A stretch of 22,978 nucleotides of DNA, taken from assembly GCA_964244615.1 (NCBI GenBank), contig CAXTJP010000038.1, positions 1-22,978 on the forward strand. The letters run 5' to 3'. Of this stretch, positions 14,165-22,700 are shown piece by piece. The first letter of the stretch is position 1. Each line of letters opens with the position of its first letter. Position numbers and translations under genes: made by a program. The DNA comes from BOG-908 sp964244615. GTDB lineage: Bacteria > Pseudomonadota > Alphaproteobacteria > Acetobacterales > Acetobacteraceae. The notes under the pieces were generated by a model that was given only the letters and a program-made list of their open reading frames with translations, was not told the origin of the DNA and ran no database searches.

Positions 14165-14743
14165 ATGGACCACCCGATCCCGTCCGGCGCCGGGCCGCTC
14201 TACAGCCTGGACGGCATCGCCCCGAGCGTGGCACCGGACGCCTGGATCGCGCCTAACGCCACGGTGATCGGCGACGTCGAGATCGGGCCGCAGGCCAGCG
14301 TCTGGTTCGGATGCGTGCTGCGCGGCGACACCAACCGCATACGCGTCGGCGCCCGCAGCAACATCCAGGATGGCTGCATCCTGCACGTCAACCCCGGCCC
14401 CGGCATGGAGTGCCTGATCGGCGACGACGTGACTGTCGGCCACATGGCCATCGTGCACGCCGCCACCCTGCACGAAGGCGCGTTCGTGGCGATGGCGGCC
14501 GTGGTGCTGGACGGCGCGGTGATCGAGCCGGGCGGCGTGCTGGCCGCGGGCGCCGTGCTGACGCCGGGCAAGCGCATCGCCGCGCGCGAGATGTGGGCCG
14601 GCACACCGGCCAGGTTCGTGCGTGTGCTGGGCGACGAGGAGCGGGCGCGCTTCGCGCTGACGGCGCCTTCCTACGTCCAGAACGCCCTGCGCTTCCGGCG
14701 GGGCCTGTCGCCCGCGCCGCGTGTCACCCCGAGACCGGCATGA
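14165..14743 (+). CDS. Gamma-carbonic anhydrase-like hexapeptide-repeat protein
   Basis: The 192-residue protein is a left-handed parallel beta-helix: repeats such as IAPNATVIGDVEIGPQASVWFG and VAMAAVVLDGAVIEPGGVLAAGAVLTPGKRI follow the [LIV]-G-x4 pattern. It carries the three zinc-binding histidines of the family, in DGCILHV and VGHMAIVHA, plus the Arg-Gly-Asp and Gln residues near RGDTNRI and NIQDG that shape the site. Some relatives are active carbonic anhydrases, others act in carnitine or phenylacetate operons, so activity is not certain. One usual loop (GHGAILHG) is altered to GHMAIVHA. It starts 2 bp after argC with GGAGG 7 nt before its ATG, so it should be cotranscribed and partly coupled with argC. 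Confidence 0.88.
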   Translation: MDHPIPSGAGPLYSLDGIAPSVAPDAWIAPNATVIGDVEIGPQASVWFGCVLRGDTNRIRVGARSNIQDGCILHVNPGPGMECLIGDDVTVGHMAIVHAATLHEGAFVAMAAVVLDGAVIEPGGVLAAGAVLTPGKRIAAREMWAGTPARFVRVLGDEERARFALTAPSYVQNALRFRRGLSPAPRVTPRPA

Positions 14744-14764
14744 TCCCGGGGTGATCGGCCGGCG

Positions 14765-16042
14765 CTACTTGGCGGCGCGGCCGAGCGGCGTGCCGACGCC
14801 GGTGCAGAAATCCCAGCCCTTGACCGCCTTGGTCGTCATGTTGTTGGACCCGCAGGTTCCTTTCGTGACGTCGGTGAAGTCGGCCTTGACGTTCCTGTTG
14901 GCGTAGACCTGCGCCAGTTCCAGCGGCGTGGAGGCGAAGAAATTCCCGGCATTGTTGACGATCGCGGCGAGTGCCGGAGACGACACGCTCGTGCCGCCGA
15001 TCACCAGCCAGTCGTACACGGTGCCCTGGTAGGGCGTGGTGTCGTAGATCCACACGCCGGTGTTGGGATCGGCCACCAGCGAGATGTCCGGCGTGCCGCG
15101 CTTGCTGCCGACGATCTTGGCGATGGCGGACTGGTAGGACGGGATCGGAACGTAGGCGCTCGACCCGCCGCCGCCCTCGTTCCAGGCGGTCTGGTACTGG
15201 TAGGCGCCGGCCGGCGTTCGAATGACCGAGGTGCCGCCGACGGCCACCACGTTGCTCAACGCCGCGGGAAAGCCGATGCCGGGCGAGTCGCCGGTGGATG
15301 CGAAGTACACGACGGTGTTGGTCGCGAAATCGCTCTCCTTGCTCTCCTCGCCGCTGCTCTCGCCGCCGCTCCAGCTGTTGCTGACCTCGCCGCCGCCGGC
15401 CGCGGCGACCAGCTTGGACGCCGCCGCCTCCGCCGTCAGAAGGTCGGCCAGGCTGTTCGACGCAGCCTCCACGAGCACGACCTTGGCGCCGGGGGCCAGG
15501 GCATGGGCCATCTCGATGTCGAGCGCCTCCTCGAGCTCCCAGCCGCCGCTGGAATCCTGTGCCGGCTTCGTGCCGGTGGCGTAGACCACCTCGAAGTTCT
15601 TGTTGGTGATGGCCGGCAGCCCGTACTGCTTGCTGAACGCCGTCAGGTCCTTCTTGGCCGTGGGATAGTCGTAGGCGTCCACGATCGCCACCACCTTGCT
15701 GCCGCCGGTGGTCACCGTCTTCAGCGTCATCGGGTTGCAGCCCGCGACCTTCGCGGTCAGGCCGTAGAGGCAGGCCAACGACGCCGGGTTCTCGTAGCTG
15801 CCGGACGGGGCCGCGTCGTTCGGGACGATGTCTCCGCCCGGTGCTAGGATCCGGATGTTGGTATGCGCGCGAACGCCAGCATCGCCCGGCCGGGCGATGC
15901 TGGAGCTCGGCACGATGACCGTTCCGTGAAGCCCGGGCAGTCGCAGCGCGCCGCTGTCCTGCGCGAAGGCGGTCGATGCGGCTGCCACGAAGCCGGCGCT
16001 CGCCAGCAGCATGGAGAGACGTTTGTCAGTCATGTTTGGCAT
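14765..16042 (-). CDS. Exported sedolisin-like serine peptidase (S53)
   Basis: The 425-residue protein has a signal peptide (residues 1-28, core MLLASAGFVAAASTAFA) and sedolisin features: Glu and Asp spaced ExxxD in EEALDIEMAHALAPGAKV, an oxyanion-type Asp in ASTGDSPGIGFPAAL followed by NVVAVGGTSV, the catalytic serine in GGTSVSSPALAA, and the terminal calcium-site region FTDVT...GWDFCTGVGTP. Four cysteines (two near residues 90-100, two near the C-terminus) may form disulphides. Family members are acid-active endopeptidases made with a propeptide of about 150-200 residues; here only about 90 residues separate the signal peptide from the start of the catalytic domain and they do not resemble that domain. 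GGAGG lies 4 nt before the ATG at 16042. An upstream open frame to 16111 lacks support. Confidence 0.85.
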   Translation of the reverse strand: MPNMTDKRLSMLLASAGFVAAASTAFAQDSGALRLPGLHGTVIVPSSSIARPGDAGVRAHTNIRILAPGGDIVPNDAAPSGSYENPASLACLYGLTAKVAGCNPMTLKTVTTGGSKVVAIVDAYDYPTAKKDLTAFSKQYGLPAITNKNFEVVYATGTKPAQDSSGGWELEEALDIEMAHALAPGAKVVLVEAASNSLADLLTAEAAASKLVAAAGGGEVSNSWSGGESSGEESKESDFATNTVVYFASTGDSPGIGFPAALSNVVAVGGTSVIRTPAGAYQYQTAWNEGGGGSSAYVPIPSYQSAIAKIVGSKRGTPDISLVADPNTGVWIYDTTPYQGTVYDWLVIGGTSVSSPALAAIVNNAGNFFASTPLELAQVYANRNVKADFTDVTKGTCGSNNMTTKAVKGWDFCTGVGTPLGRAAK

Positions 16043-16344
16043 GAAACCTCCAGGATTATGTCTTGTCAGCGCCGACGCGAGCCGGCCTGAACGATGATGG
16101 AGCTTGCGCACCGGCGAGGACGCCCAACGTCGGGCGTCCGCCCGAGACGAGCACCGATCATGACAGGAGGTTAACTAGTTGTCGTAATGAGATCAACGTT
16201 TCATTTTCTTCCGTCTGCAACCCTGGCGTGCATGTCTTGGTCAGGGTCACGGATACTTTCGAGGTCTGTCACGACTGCTATCGTTGTTGGCCCGTTCTTC
16301 GGCTCGATGAGCGGTCGTCGCGTCGCTTGGCTTGCAACCGCGAA
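16043..16344. promoter_or_regulatory. Divergent control region between the peptidase and the ABC operon
   Basis: The 302-bp gap holds the control signals of two divergent genes. A perfect hairpin is at 16118-16139. A relatively AT-rich core lies at about 16165-16215 with GTTAACTAGTTGTCG and a TTGATC on the minus strand, the likely promoter area for the peptidase, but no -35/-10 pair is strong in either direction. I see no convincing small gene. The long forward frame that runs through it in phase with the ABC ATPase has no ribosome binding site. Confidence 0.4.
16118..16139. repeat. Perfect hairpin GGACGCCC...GGGCGTCC
   Basis: Eight-base arms (16118-16125 and 16132-16139) flank AACGTC. The hairpin is 76 nt upstream of the peptidase start, inside its probable leader, and about 205 nt upstream of the ABC ATPase. 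It may be an operator or a leader RNA structure. Confidence 0.5.
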
Positions 16345-17151
16345 ATGAGTAACTCGGGCGGCATGCACGCCATCGAAGTCACCTCCCTGACCAAACGCTA
16401 TCGCGCCGCCCTGGCGGTGGACGAGATCAGCTTCTCCGTCCGGCGTGGCGAGACAGTGGGGCTGCTCGGCGGCAACGGCGCCGGCAAGACCACCACCATC
16501 GCCATGCTGCTCGGGCTTCTGGTGCCCACCGCCGGGCACATCGTGGTGCTGGGCCACGACATGGCACGCGACCGGTTTGCGGCGCTGGCCCGCGTCAACT
16601 TCTCCTCGCCCTACGTGGCGTTGCCGCACCGGCTGACGGTGGCGGAGAACCTCCGGGTCTATGGCCACCTCTACAACGTGCGTCACGTCGACCGGCGCAT
16701 CGCCGAGCTGGCGGGCGAACTCGACCTGCACGCCTTCATCGACCGCCCCGCGGGCCAGCTCTCCGCCGGGCAGAAGACGCGCGTGGCGCTGGCCAAGTCG
16801 CTGATCAACCGGCCCGAGCTGCTGCTGCTGGACGAGCCGACCGCCAGCCTGGACCCCGACACCGGCGACCTGGTGCGCAGCTGGCTGGAGCGCTACCGGG
16901 CCACGTCCGGCTGCACCATCCTGCTCGCCAGCCACAACATGGACGAGGTGGCCCGCCTGTGCGGCCAGGTGCTGGTGATGAAGCAGGGCCGCATCGTGGA
17001 CCGCGGCACCACGGCCGAGCTGCTGGCCCGCTACGACCGCGACGACCTGGAGGACGTGTTCCTCGACATCGCCCGATCGCGCGGCCGCGCCGAACCGGCC
17101 GAGTTGGGCGAGGTGACCGAACGCGGCGAGACGTCCGAGGTCGGCGCATGA
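16345..17151 (+). CDS. ABC transporter ATP-binding protein
   Basis: The 268-residue ATPase drives an ABC-2 type exporter with the permease encoded next. Motifs in order: Walker A GGNGAGKTTT (42-51), a signature LSAGQ (139-143), Walker B LLLLDEP (159-165) with TASLDP, and the H-loop in LASHNMDE. The Q-loop region reads VNFSSPYVALPHRLTVAENL: the usual glutamine is missing and replaced by a Phe-Ser-Ser-Pro stretch, which I believe marks a subfamily rather than damage. The start is the ATG at 16345; the ATG at 16363 (MHAIEV) is an alternative and neither has a good ribosome binding site. After the ATPase domain there is a short Glu-rich tail (EPAELGEVTERGETSEVGA). The stop overlaps the permease start (ATGA). 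Confidence 0.92.
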   Translation: MSNSGGMHAIEVTSLTKRYRAALAVDEISFSVRRGETVGLLGGNGAGKTTTIAMLLGLLVPTAGHIVVLGHDMARDRFAALARVNFSSPYVALPHRLTVAENLRVYGHLYNVRHVDRRIAELAGELDLHAFIDRPAGQLSAGQKTRVALAKSLINRPELLLLDEPTASLDPDTGDLVRSWLERYRATSGCTILLASHNMDEVARLCGQVLVMKQGRIVDRGTTAELLARYDRDDLEDVFLDIARSRGRAEPAELGEVTERGETSEVGA

Positions 17152-17945
17152 GCTCGCTGCGCCGCATCTGGGGCCTGATGTACCGGCACCTCACCCTGTT
17201 TCGCCGCTCCTGGCCGCGGCTGCTCGACCTCGCCTACTGGCCGGTGCTGCAGATGGTCATCTGGGGCTTCACCAGCCAGTTCTTCGCGGCCCGGATCGGC
17301 AACCGCGGCGCCATGACCGTGGGCATGCTGCTGGGCGGCGTCATCCTGTGGGAGACCGCGCTGCGCAGCCATCTCGGCTTCGCCGTCACCTTCATGGAGG
17401 AGATCTGGTCGCGCAACCTCGGCCACATCTTCGTCTCGCCGCTGCGCCCGTGGGAGCTGCTGGCCGCACTCGTCGGGATGTCGATGGTGCGCATGCTGCT
17501 GGGCGTGCTGCCCGCGGCGGGGCTGGCGGGGCTGCTGTATCACTTCAACATCCTCAGCGTCGGGCCGGTGCTGCTGCTGTTCGCGATCAACCTGATCCTG
17601 ATGGGCTGGTGGATCGCGCTCGGCTGCATCTCGCTGATCCTGAGCCAGGGCGGCGGCGCGGAGAGCCTGGTCTGGTCCATGCTGATCGGCCTGGCACCGG
17701 TGGCCGCCGTCTACTACCCGGTGGCCGTGCTGCCGCACTGGCTGCAATACGTGGCCCTTTCCTTGCCGGCCGCCCACGTGTTCGAGGGGCTGCGCGCGGC
17801 CATCGGCCAGGGGGTCATACGGTGGGATCACCTGGCCTGGGCGCTGGGGCTGAACGTCTTCTGGATGGGCGCGTCGATGCTGCTGTTCGCCCAGCAGTTC
17901 CACGTCGCCCGCCGCAACGGCTCGCTGATGAACCTCGGTGAGTGA
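17148..17945 (+). CDS. ABC-2 type transporter permease
   Basis: The 265-residue protein has about six membrane segments in the ABC-2 arrangement (for example residues near 27-45, 55-78, 110-135, 140-165, 175-200 and 230-250). The cytoplasmic N-terminus (MSSLRRIWGLMYRHLTLFRRSWPRL) and the FMEEIWSRNLGHIFVSPLRPWELL segment, an amphipathic coupling region, are typical. It should form a homodimer paired with the ATPase encoded just before it, with overlapping start and stop. The substrate is unknown; similar pairs export lipids, polysaccharide precursors or drugs. It is followed at once by a histidine phosphatase gene. Confidence 0.9.
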   Translation: MSSLRRIWGLMYRHLTLFRRSWPRLLDLAYWPVLQMVIWGFTSQFFAARIGNRGAMTVGMLLGGVILWETALRSHLGFAVTFMEEIWSRNLGHIFVSPLRPWELLAALVGMSMVRMLLGVLPAAGLAGLLYHFNILSVGPVLLLFAINLILMGWWIALGCISLILSQGGGAESLVWSMLIGLAPVAAVYYPVAVLPHWLQYVALSLPAAHVFEGLRAAIGQGVIRWDHLAWALGLNVFWMGASMLLFAQQFHVARRNGSLMNLGE

Positions 17946-17961
17946 AGGGCAAGGCAGGGAC

Positions 17962-18582
17962 ATGGACTGCACCCGCTTCTGGCTGATCCGCCACGCCATC
18001 GTGGATGCCGCATCCCGCGCCGTGCTGTACGGCCGCATGGACGTGGCGCTTTGCGCCGACAGCCTGCTGGCGCAGGTCGACACGCACCGCTCGCTCGCCG
18101 CCCGCCTGCCGCGCGACGCTGCCTGGTTCGCGACCCCGCTGCGCCGCACCCGCGACACCGCCTCCGCCATCCACGCCGCCGGCTACCCGGCCTGCGCCGT
18201 TGCGGTCGAGCCTGGCCTGACCGAGCAGGATCTGGGCGGCTGGCAGGGCCTGAAACACGCCGAGCTGCCGGCCCGGCTGGCCGATCCGGCGCATCCGTTC
18301 TGGCCGCTGGGCGCCGCCGAGACGCCGCCGGAGGGCGAGAGCATGCTGCACGTGATGGCGCGGGTGGGCGAGACGCTGGAGCGGCTGGCGGAGAGCCACG
18401 ACGGACAGGACCTGGTCTGCGTCAGCCATGGCGGCGCCATACGCGCGGCGGTGGCGCATGCGCTGGGCGTGGACGCACGCGCCTGCCTGCATCTGGCCGT
18501 CCAGAACCTGTCGCTGACGGTGCTGGAACGCTTCGAGGCGGGCTGGCGGGTGGTGACGGTGAACGACGGCGCGGCGATCTGA
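17962..18582 (+). CDS. Histidine phosphatase family protein
   Basis: The 206-residue protein belongs to the phosphoglycerate-mutase-like histidine phosphatases. The phosphorylated histidine is His11 in LIRHA, with Ala in place of the usual Gly of the RHG motif. Other active-site parts are TPLRRTRDTA near residue 61, EQDLGGWQG near 90 (acidic residue), and VSHGGAIRA near 155 (second His). Relatives include alpha-ribazole phosphatase (CobC) and mutases, but no cobalamin genes are nearby and the substrate cannot be set. AAGG with suitable spacing favours the ATG at 17962; a GTG at 17938 overlapping the permease is an alternative. It is the third gene of the ABC operon by spacing (16 bp). Confidence 0.85.
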   Translation: MDCTRFWLIRHAIVDAASRAVLYGRMDVALCADSLLAQVDTHRSLAARLPRDAAWFATPLRRTRDTASAIHAAGYPACAVAVEPGLTEQDLGGWQGLKHAELPARLADPAHPFWPLGAAETPPEGESMLHVMARVGETLERLAESHDGQDLVCVSHGGAIRAAVAHALGVDARACLHLAVQNLSLTVLERFEAGWRVVTVNDGAAI

Positions 18583-18603
18583 ACGGGTGCGGCTCCTGCC
18601 GCG

Positions 18604-18630
18604 GCCTGCCGCCTGCTTCGGCGGGCTGGC
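18604..18630 (+). terminator. Weak terminator-like hairpin after the phosphatase gene
   Basis: CCGCC and GGCGG pair around TGCTTC, with additional imperfect pairing outside (GCC.../...GGC). It lies 22 nt after the stop of the histidine phosphatase. There is no T-run, so confidence is low. Confidence 0.35.
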
Positions 18631-18634
18631 TCGG

Positions 18635-18676
18635 GTCAAGCCTCGCGAAATGACCGCGTAGCGGCTTGGGCTTGAC
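18635..18676. repeat. Inverted repeat GTCAAGCC...GGCTTGAC
   Basis: Perfect 8-bp arms (18635-18642 and 18669-18676) are separated by 26 nt; an extra GGCTTG directly precedes the right arm. It lies in the 256-bp gap before the SYLF gene. That gap also holds CATAAT at 18787-18792, a good -10 element without a matching -35. Function unknown. Confidence 0.35.
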
Positions 18677-18838
18677 GCAGGACAGAGCGCCGAACGCACG
18701 ATGGGCCGCACAGAGGCATAGCGTGTAACGACGGTCGGCGCTCGCGGCCGGAGATCAGGTCACGTATTAACTTGCCTCGATAACGCCATAATGTGACATA
18801 AGAATCCGGCAGGCTTCAGCGAGAGAGAGCATCCTACC

Positions 18839-19642
18839 ATGGGTTTACGCGGGCGACTGACGGTCCTGGGGGGCCTGCTGGCTCTCCCCATCGCCGCGCA
18901 CGCCGTGACGCCGCAGGGCCAGCAGGAGCTCGTGGACCGCGCCACTCTGGCGGCCCAGGAAGTGCTGGACGGCCGCGAAGGCCACGACGCACGCGCCCTG
19001 CTGCCGCGTGCCCGCGCCGTGATGATCTGCCCGCGCGTCTTCCACGCCGGCTTCCTGTTCGGCGGCGAGGGCGGCGGCTGCGTGCTGCTGGCCCGCGGTG
19101 GCCAGGGCAGCTGGTCGTCGCCCGCCTTCTACAGCGTCGGCGGCGGCAGCTTCGGCCTGCAGGCCGGCATACAGGACGCCGAGGTGATGATGATGATCCT
19201 CACCGATAACGGCCTGCGCTCGGTCATGGACAGCCAGTTCCGCCTGGGCGGCACCGCGTCGGTGGCGCTCGTCACCATCGGCGGCGGCGTCGAAGGCGCC
19301 ACCACGACGAACCTCAACGCCGACATCGTCGCCTTCCAACGCACCCGCGGACTGTTCGCCGGCGTCTCCCTCCAGGGCAGCGTGATGTCGTCCGACAGCG
19401 GCGGCGACCAGGTCTATTACGGCCAGCCGGTCGGGCCCGTGGACATCGTCATGGCCATGCGCGTGAACAACCCGGCCGCCGACGCGCTGCGCGGCGTGCT
19501 CATGCGCGCGGGTGTTCCGGCTCAGCCCTCGTTGCCGCCGCCTACGCCGGGTTACGACCAGTCGCAGGCGGAGCCGCCGGTGGGCTACGCGCCGGGGCCG
19601 CCCGGGATGGTGCAGCAGCAGAGCTTGCCGCCGCCTCGGTAA
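18839..19642 (+). CDS. Exported SYLF-domain (Ysc84-like) protein
   Basis: The 267-residue protein has a signal peptide (residues 1-22, MGLRGRLTVLGGLLALPIAAHA). A SYLF/Ysc84 domain occupies about residues 30-220, seen in ARALLPRARAVMICPRVFHAGFLFGGEGG, YSVGGGSFGLQAGIQDAEVMMMI, and the late RGLFAGVSLQGSVMSSD. In eukaryotes this domain binds phosphoinositides; bacterial members are exported lipid-binding proteins of unknown role. The last 45 residues are a Pro/Gln/Gly-rich tail (SLPPPTPGYDQSQAEPP and beyond), probably disordered. GAGAGAG lies about 9 nt before the ATG at 18839. It converges on the indolepyruvate oxidoreductase gene, with the dispersed repeat copy B between them. Confidence 0.9.
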   Translation: MGLRGRLTVLGGLLALPIAAHAVTPQGQQELVDRATLAAQEVLDGREGHDARALLPRARAVMICPRVFHAGFLFGGEGGGCVLLARGGQGSWSSPAFYSVGGGSFGLQAGIQDAEVMMMILTDNGLRSVMDSQFRLGGTASVALVTIGGGVEGATTTNLNADIVAFQRTRGLFAGVSLQGSVMSSDSGGDQVYYGQPVGPVDIVMAMRVNNPAADALRGVLMRAGVPAQPSLPPPTPGYDQSQAEPPVGYAPGPPGMVQQQSLPPPR

Positions 19643-19648
19643 GTAAGA

Positions 19649-19704
19649 AAGGCCAGGGGTTTCACCCCTGGACCCTGACTGGGGCCCGCGGCCCCAGACC
19701 CCTG
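19649..19704 (-). repeat. GC-rich dispersed repeat, copy B (overlaps the end of the oxidoreductase gene)
   Basis: This is a second copy, in reverse orientation, of the element at 3298-3349. It has two hairpins, CCAGGGGT/ACCCCTGG around TTC and GGGGC/GCCCC around CGCGG, and ends in CTTTCTTA on the minus strand. It contains the stop codon of the oxidoreductase gene at 19662-19664, and its two hairpins would serve as a terminator for both convergent genes. Confidence 0.65.
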
Positions 19705-22700
19705 AAGGCGGCCTCTAGCGCGGGAATCGCTTGTTCTACGCGCTTTACCGAGGCTTCTTTGACCACGTCGTAGCCTCGCACCGCGTCGTGCGCACGCAGC
19801 AGCGCTTCGGCCTGCGCCACGTTGTCCGGCTTCAGGCCCGCCAGGACCGTGTCCACCAACGCCAGGTAGTCGGCGATCAGCCGGCGCTCCATGCGGCGAT
19901 GCGCGCCGTAGCCGAACGGGTCCAGCACCGTGCCGCGCAACGGCCGCAAGCGGCGCAGCAGCGCGAAGCCGTGGCCCATCGACGCACCGAAGCGGCGCTT
20001 CGTGGGGCGGCCGGTGCGGGGGTCGCGTCGGGACCACAGCGGCGGCGCCAGATTGTAGGCGATGGTGAAGTCGCCCTCGAAGTTCTCCCGCAACCGCTGG
20101 GCGAAGCCGGGCGCGGTCATCAGCCGACCCACCTCGTACTCGTCCTTGTAGGTCATCAGCTTGGCCGCGACGTGGGCCACGGCGCGCGCGAGCCTGCCGT
20201 CGCTGCCGGGCAGCTTGGCCTCCGCGTCCTCCACCCGCGCCACCAGGCGGCGATAACGCGCGGCCCAGCGGTCGCCGCCCCAGTCGCGCAAGCGCGGCAT
20301 GCGGTCGGCCAGCAAATCGCCCAGCGTGTCCGGGATGTGCACCTCCTCGTGCCCGCGCAGCCACAGCGCCACCAGGTCGGGACGCGCGGCGGCGATGCGG
20401 CCCAGGCCAAAGGCGCGCTTGTTCATCGCCACCTCGGTGCCGTTCAGCTCGATGGCGCGGTCGATATGCTCGACCTGCAGCGGGATCAGCCCCTTCTGCC
20501 AGGCATGGCCGACCAGGAAGAGGTTGGCCCCCACCGCGTTGCCCAGCATCACCTGCGCGATGCGTGTCGCGTCGATGCTCTCGACGCGTTCGCCATCGGC
20601 CCGCGGCATCACCCGTGCCAGCAGCGGGTCGAAGCCGAGGTCGAGATCCGCGTCACGCGCGAACATCGCGTTGGGCGAGACGAACCGGTTCAGCAGCACC
20701 GCGCTGCGGCCGTGCCCGAGCTTGGCCAGGGTCTCGGGGATGGCGACCACCATGGGGTCGGCGCCGATCACCAGGTCCACGTCGCCGTTCGGGATGCGCG
20801 GCGAGTGCAGCTCGGCCCCGTCGCCCAGGCGCAGATGGCTGGTCACCGAGCCGTTGCGCTGCGCCAGGCCGGAATTGTCCAGCACCGTCAGCAGCAGCCC
20901 CTGCAGGTGCGCCGCCATGCCGAGCAGGGCGGCGACGGTCACCACACCCTGGCCGCCGATGCCGGCGAGCAGGATATTGTACACCTCGCCGATGCGCGGC
21001 AGCGTGGGCATCGGCAGCGCGGCGACCAGCGCCTGCTCGCCCGCCAGCGGGTCGGTGGCGTCCTCGGCCTCGGCGCGCGCCCGAACCCGTCCGCCGAGTA
21101 CCGTGATAAAGCTGGGGCACAGGCCCTTGGCACAGGAGAAATCCTTGTTGCAGACGGTCTGGTTGATGCGCCGTTTGCGGCCGAGCGCCGTCTCCAGCGG
21201 TTCGACGGCGATGCAGTTGGACTGCACGCCGCAATCGCCGCAGCCCTCGCAAACCTCGGGGTGGATGAACAGCCGCTCGGCCGGGTCGGGCAGCTTGCCG
21301 CGCTTGCGCATGCGCCGTCGCTCGGTGGCGCAAGCTTGCTCGTAGATGATGGCGCTGACCCCCTGATACTCGCGCAACTCGCGCTGCACGTCGTCGAGCG
21401 CCTCGCGCGGGTGGAAGGTGACGATCGACGGATAGTCCGCGCGGTCGTGACGGGCCACGTCGTCGGTGACCAGCGCCACGCGCCGGCAGCCCTCGGCGGT
21501 CAGCTGGTGGGCGACGTGCGGGCCGGTGATCTGGCCGGCGAAATCCTCGCCCTCCACGGTCTGTCCGCCGGTCATCGCGATCGCGCCGTTCAGCAGGATC
21601 TTGTAGGTGATGTTCACGCGGGCCGCGATGGCGGCACGCACCGCCAGCAGGCCGGAATGGAAGTAGGTGCCGTCGCCGAGGTTCTGGAACATGTGCGGCG
21701 TGTCGGTGAACGGCGCCTGGCCGATCCACTGCGCGCCCTCGCCGCCCATGTGGGTCGCGGCCACCGTGTTCCGGTCGGGCATGTTGGCCGCCATGATGTG
21801 GCAGCCGATGCCCGCCCCGGCGATCGACCCTTCGGGCACCACGGTGGAGGTGTTGTGCGGGCAGCCGGCACAGAAGCTCGGCGGCCGCAGCAGGTCCTTC
21901 ACGCCGAAGCTGATGGTGGGGATGCCGGTCTGCAACGGCTTGATGCTGTCGAGGCGCTCGCGCAGCGGCGCGTCCTCGATGCGGCCGCGCAGCCGGCCGG
22001 CGATCACGTGCAGCAGCAGGTCGGGGTCGAGCTCGCCCACCTCGCGCAGCAGCGGGCGCGCGTGCTCGTCGAGCTTGCCGGTCAGCATCGGGCGCGCATG
22101 GGCCGGCTGGTTGTAGAGGATCGTCGAGATCTGGTCCTCGATGATCGGGTGCTTCTCCTCGATCACGAAGATCTCGTCGCAGGTTTCGGCAAACGCGCGC
22201 AGCCGCAGCGGCTCCAGCGGCCACACCATGGCCACCTTGTAGACCGCGATGCCGAGTGTCGTGCAGCGTTCCTCGGTCAGGCCGAGGCCGCGCAGCGCCT
22301 CGATCACGTCGAGATACGCCTTGCCGGTGCTGACGATGCCGAGACGGTTGCGTCGCGCGCTGCCCCAGGCCAGGCGATCGAGCCGGTTGGCGCGCACCCA
22401 GGCCTGGGCCGCGGCGTGGCGCTGCTCGAAATGCCGCGCCTCCACTTCGAGCGCCGACAGCTTGCGCGCGGACAGGTTCAGGCCGCCCGGCGGCATCTCG
22501 AAATCGTCGGGGATGGCGTAGGCGACGCGGTCCATGTCGGCCGGGATCGACGCGCCGCCCTCCACCGTGTCGGTCAGCGCCTTCATGCCCATCCAGCAAC
22601 CGCTGTAGCGGGAGACCGCCCAGGCGGCGAGGCCGTACCTCACGAGCTCCTCCACCGTGCTGGGGTTCAGCACCGGCATGCCGAAATGGATCAGCGCGAG

